Source: Opitutus sp. GAS368 (lineage in GTDB: Bacteria > Verrucomicrobiota > Verrucomicrobiia > Opitutales > Opitutaceae). From it: a stretch of 8,497 nucleotides of DNA. Positions 6,258 through 8,497 of this stretch are shown here, piece by piece (position 1 is the stretch's first letter; each line of letters begins with the position of its first letter). Made by a program: the position numbers and the translations under genes. Location: contig CAMATV010000118.1 in assembly GCA_945861235.1 (NCBI GenBank), forward strand, positions 1 through 8,497, written 5' to 3'. Under the pieces are notes generated by a model that searched no databases, was not told the origin of the DNA, and saw only the letters and a program-made list of their open reading frames with translations.

Positions 6258-7544
6258 TTACGAAATCCCGAACCGGCCCGTGCTCGTGCCAAACGACTCC
6301 GTCTCCACTCCCATGCGCTGGGCGATATCGACGAAGAGATTGCACAGCGGCACCTTGTTCGGACCCGATGCCGCGACCTTCTTGAATTCACCATGACGGT
6401 AGCCTCCGCCGGCGAGGAGGATCGGGAGGTCGGAGTTCTTGTGCGAGTTCGCATCGCCGATGCCGCTGCCGAACAGCACCGAAGTCGAATCGAGCAAAGT
6501 CCGGTCTCCGTCGTCCATCTTGGCAAGGCGCGCGAGGAACTTGCCGAAGTGCTCGATTTGGTAGGTCTCGAGCGTGATGAGGTGCGCGATCGCCGCCGCC
6601 TCGTTACCGTGGTGCGAGAGGCCGTGGTAGGCCTTGTCGATGCCCAGATTCTGCGGCAGAAAATCGCCGCCAATTTCCAGCGTGGCGATGCGCGTCGAAT
6701 CGGTCTGCAGCGCGAGCGCGATCAGCTCGTAGAGCATCGGCAGATCGTCGACCCGGTTCTTGTTGGCCGGTTTCTCAAAGGGCGACTCCGGCTTGGGCAG
6801 GCTGGCCCAACGCTGGCGGAGTTCGAGGCGCTTCTCGACGTCACGAATGGAGGTGAAGTATTCGTCCAGCTTGTCCTTGTCCTCGCGGTTGACCCGCTTG
6901 GAGAGACGGTTCGCGTCCACCAACCCGGTATCGAGAATGGAAGCCTGCAAACGGTTTTCCTCGTTGCGCCGATCCAAGCGCTCCTGGGAGTCGCTGACAA
7001 AGAGGCGGTCAAACAACTCGGCCGGCCCGGTGATGGGAGGCACACGCACGCCGGATTTCGTCCACGCGATCTGACAGCCACCGTGAATGCCGCCCTCGGA
7101 GCCGACCGTCAGCGAAGGGAAGCGCGTCTGATGGCCAATCTTGTCGGCCATGAACTGGTCGATTGTGACATTGCCGCTCGGCCGGTTCTGCGCTTCCGAA
7201 TTGAGGACGCCCGAGAGGAAGGAGTGCACCGCGAAGTGACCGCCCTTGATCCCGTGGTCGAGCCCGCGGTAAACCGTCAGGTGCTTGCGCACATCCCAGA
7301 GCGGTTTGAGCAACGTGGTCTGCTCGTAGGCCGCGCCCGTCGTTTCGGGAAAGAACTGCTTTACCTGATAACCGAGCAGATTCCCGACCGCGACGAAACG
7401 CCGCGCGCCGGCCCCGGCGCCCTTGGCTGCCTGCACGGCAGAATTTCCACCCACGGCATTGGCTAGGAGCGACGGAAGTGAAGGGAGCGCCAAGGTTGCA
7501 CCGAGAGACTTGAGGATGAAACGACGCCGGTTCATGATTTTCAT
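6258..7544 (-). CDS. Tat-exported DUF1552 protein
   Basis: This 428-residue protein of unknown activity belongs to DUF1552. The N terminus is a twin-arginine signal (N-R-R-R-F-I-L-K-S at 5-13, then a hydrophobic segment to about 28), so it is probably exported already folded. Family features include G-L-D-H-G at 94-98, a charged helical part at about 187-245, a histidine-rich G-L-S-H-H-G at 308-313, the F-G-S-G-I-G-D-A-N-S-H segment at 358-368, L-L-A-G-G-G at 376-381 and a C-terminal F-G-T-S-T-G at 418-423. The histidines and acidic residues could bind metal, an inference by analogy with DUF1501. Length is typical. ATG 7544 and ATG 7535 are both possible starts, and neither has a Shine-Dalgarno motif. 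The DUF1592 gene directly downstream is its usual partner in Planctomycetes and Verrucomicrobia. Confidence 0.93.
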   Translation of the reverse strand: MKIMNRRRFILKSLGATLALPSLPSLLANAVGGNSAVQAAKGAGAGARRFVAVGNLLGYQVKQFFPETTGAAYEQTTLLKPLWDVRKHLTVYRGLDHGIKGGHFAVHSFLSGVLNSEAQNRPSGNVTIDQFMADKIGHQTRFPSLTVGSEGGIHGGCQIAWTKSGVRVPPITGPAELFDRLFVSDSQERLDRRNEENRLQASILDTGLVDANRLSKRVNREDKDKLDEYFTSIRDVEKRLELRQRWASLPKPESPFEKPANKNRVDDLPMLYELIALALQTDSTRIATLEIGGDFLPQNLGIDKAYHGLSHHGNEAAAIAHLITLETYQIEHFGKFLARLAKMDDGDRTLLDSTSVLFGSGIGDANSHKNSDLPILLAGGGYRHGEFKKVAASGPNKVPLCNLFVDIAQRMGVETESFGTSTGRFGIS

Positions 7545-7719
7545 GCTTGAGGGAATTTCGGGTGAGGACGCGCGTTCACCGCGTCGCGCCCGAAATGGAC
7601 TGCTGATGCTCGTGCAATCGGCAGAACCTTTGGGGGCAATGGATGGTCGCAGGGCAAACTCAAACGCGGATTCCGTTCGGTGCGAGGAAAAACCCGCCTC
7701 GTTTGCACGGATTTTCTAG

Positions 7720-7735
7720 GCGATGAGACCGTCGC
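7720..7735. repeat. GCGAYR palindrome, copy 1
   Basis: GCGATGAGACCGTCGC, identical to the copy at 7751-7766. The arms GCGATG and CGTCGC pair over six positions with one T-G wobble around a 4-nt centre. The exact identity of two copies 31 nt apart in non-coding DNA argues against chance. Confidence 0.6.
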
Positions 7736-7750
7736 TCAATGGAATACCCA

Positions 7751-7766
7751 GCGATGAGACCGTCGC
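7751..7766. repeat. GCGAYR palindrome, copy 2
   Basis: This is a second exact copy of GCGATGAGACCGTCGC. The 15 nt between the two copies and the sequences outside them are not repeated, so this is a repeated short motif and not a longer tandem duplication. Confidence 0.6.
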
Positions 7767-7802
7767 CGCTCCCACTCCACGCGCTCACCCATTTATTGGG
7801 GG

Positions 7803-7822
7803 ACGCGACGCCCTCGTCGCGT
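7803..7822. repeat. GCGAYR palindrome, copy 3, below clpB
   Basis: ACGCGACG-CCCT-CGTCGCGT forms a perfect 8-bp stem with a 4-nt loop, 18 nt after the clpB stop. The core at 7805-7820 shares both arms with copies 1 and 2 but has a different loop. It could shape the 3' end of the clpB message, but no T tract follows on the minus strand, so calling it a rho-independent terminator is not justified. Confidence 0.55.
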
Positions 7823-7840
7823 TCGCCTCACCATCCCCGC

Positions 7841-8497
7841 TTACTTCATCGTGAGCGCATCCCCCTTCACCACGAACGTCACCTCGCTGCCCTCGACCAC
7901 CGCCCCCGCGATGAGAGCCCGCGCGAGCTGCGTCTCGATATTGCGCTGGAGGAAACGTTTCAACGGGCGAGCGCCAAAGACGGGGTCGTAACCTTTCTCC
8001 CCGGCCCACTCCTTCGCTTTTTTGTCGAGCAACACGGTCACGCGGCGGTCGGCGAGGCGCTTGTTGAGATCGGCCAGCAGCAGGTCCACGATGGTCGTGA
8101 TTTCCTCCAACGTGAGCGGCTTGAAGAGGATCGTCTCGTCGATGCGGTTCAGAAACTCGGGGCGGAACGCCTTGCGCAGCTCCATCATCACGCTCTCGCG
8201 CACGCTCTCGGGAATCGAGTCACCCGTCACGCCTTCGAGCAGATGCCGCGAGCCGAGGTTCGACGTCATGATGATGATCGTGTTCTTAAAATCGACCGTG
8301 CGCCCCTGCGAGTCCGTGATGCGCCCATCATCGAGCACCTGGAGGAGAACGTTGAAGACATCCGGGTGCGCCTTCTCGATTTCGTCGAAGAGGATCACCG
8401 CGTAGGGCTTGCGCCGCACGGCCTCGGTGAGCTGTCCGCCCTCGTCGTAGCCGACGTAGCCGGGAGGCGCACCGATCAGCCGGGAGACGCTGTGCTT
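7841..8497 (-). CDS. clpB: ATP-dependent chaperone ClpB, C-terminal part
   Basis: ClpB is a hexameric AAA+ disaggregase that threads aggregated proteins through its pore with DnaK. Only the last 218 codons are in the window; the gene continues past the right edge, and the full protein is normally around 860 residues. The fragment lies in the second AAA+ ring. It shows the pore loop G-Y-V-G-Y at 13-17, Walker B I-L-F-D-E-I-E-K at 35-42, sensor 1 asparagine N80 (M-T-S-N-L-G), the arginine finger R118 (F-L-N-R-I-D-E) and sensor 2 R177 (F-G-A-R-P-L-K-R). The D2-small domain follows. No ClpP-binding loop is visible in this fragment, but the part that would show it best is partly outside. ClpC or ClpA are the alternatives; the C-terminal sequence fits ClpB better. 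It is separated from the DUF1552 gene by 296 nt and is probably a separate transcript. Confidence 0.95.
   Translation of the reverse strand, partial: KHSVSRLIGAPPGYVGYDEGGQLTEAVRRKPYAVILFDEIEKAHPDVFNVLLQVLDDGRITDSQGRTVDFKNTIIIMTSNLGSRHLLEGVTGDSIPESVRESVMMELRKAFRPEFLNRIDETILFKPLTLEEITTIVDLLLADLNKRLADRRVTVLLDKKAKEWAGEKGYDPVFGARPLKRFLQRNIETQLARALIAGAVVEGSEVTFVVKGDALTMK

Larger units (their letters stand above)
7545..7840. other. 296-nt gap between clpB and the DUF1552 gene
   Basis: No gene is seen. The clpB-proximal half contains three palindromes (7720-7735, 7751-7766, 7803-7822). The half next to the DUF1552 gene must hold its leader and possibly its promoter. It contains a GACGCG-N7-CGCGTC hairpin at 7567-7585, about 23 nt before the ATG. 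No convincing -35/-10 pair and no hairpin with a T tract is visible. Confidence 0.5.

Noticed and set aside
6146..6673. A 1000-residue version of the DUF1592 protein starting inside the DUF1552 gene
   Set aside because: The added 176 residues are an arginine- and serine-rich shadow of the DUF1552 frame and would bury the signal peptide.
4826..7466. Long plus-strand open frames (519 and 439 residues) opposite the DUF1592 and DUF1552 genes
   Set aside because: They are antisense to clearly homologous genes, rich in arginine, without domains or start signals. They are the usual side effect of high GC content.
7720..7822. CRISPR array
   Set aside because: There are only two identical 16-nt units, with one 15-nt spacer and a third diverged palindrome. 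Repeat length and number do not fit, and no cas gene is present.
7803..7822. Rho-independent terminator of clpB
   Set aside because: The stem is good, but no T tract follows in the direction of transcription.

Overview
The window is GC-rich bacterial chromosome, and every gene that can be supported lies on the minus strand. A Tat-exported DUF1552 protein sits next to a Sec-exported, haem-binding DUF1587/1592/1588/1585 protein. That arrangement is characteristic of the Planctomycetes-Verrucomicrobia group. Together with a group-II-like phosphatidylserine decarboxylase and tRNA and ClpB sequences of ordinary bacterial type, I infer a verrucomicrobial chromosome, possibly close to Opitutaceae. 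The assignment rests on gene content and remembered family resemblance, not on a search.

Layout from the right edge, in the direction of transcription. (1) The last 218 codons of the chaperone ClpB enter from the right edge and stop at 7841. (2) A 296-nt gap holds three copies of a short palindrome (GCGAYR-N4-YGTCGC). (3) The DUF1552 protein (7544-6258) and the DUF1592-type cytochrome-like protein (about 6145-3671) follow; they are probably co-transcribed and both are exported. (4) A 252-nt gap holds a fourth copy of the palindrome. (5) Phosphatidylserine decarboxylase (psd, about 3418-2459) is followed by a secreted amidase-signature hydrolase (2459-951), whose start codon shares one base with the psd stop. 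(6) A tRNA-Leu(UAG) with encoded CCA lies at 881-798. (7) The left 797 nt hold no gene I can recognise. They do contain a 165-nt nested imperfect palindrome (566-730), and a possible gene start at 18 that runs off the left edge.

The parts suggest two functional units. One is an exported redox or haem module of unknown function (DUF1552 with DUF1592). The other is a membrane-lipid unit: Psd makes phosphatidylethanolamine, and the translationally coupled amidase acts on an unknown amide outside the cytoplasm. No CRISPR array, phage gene, transposase or defence system is visible. The least explained structures are the palindrome beside the tRNA and the dispersed GCGAYR palindromes.
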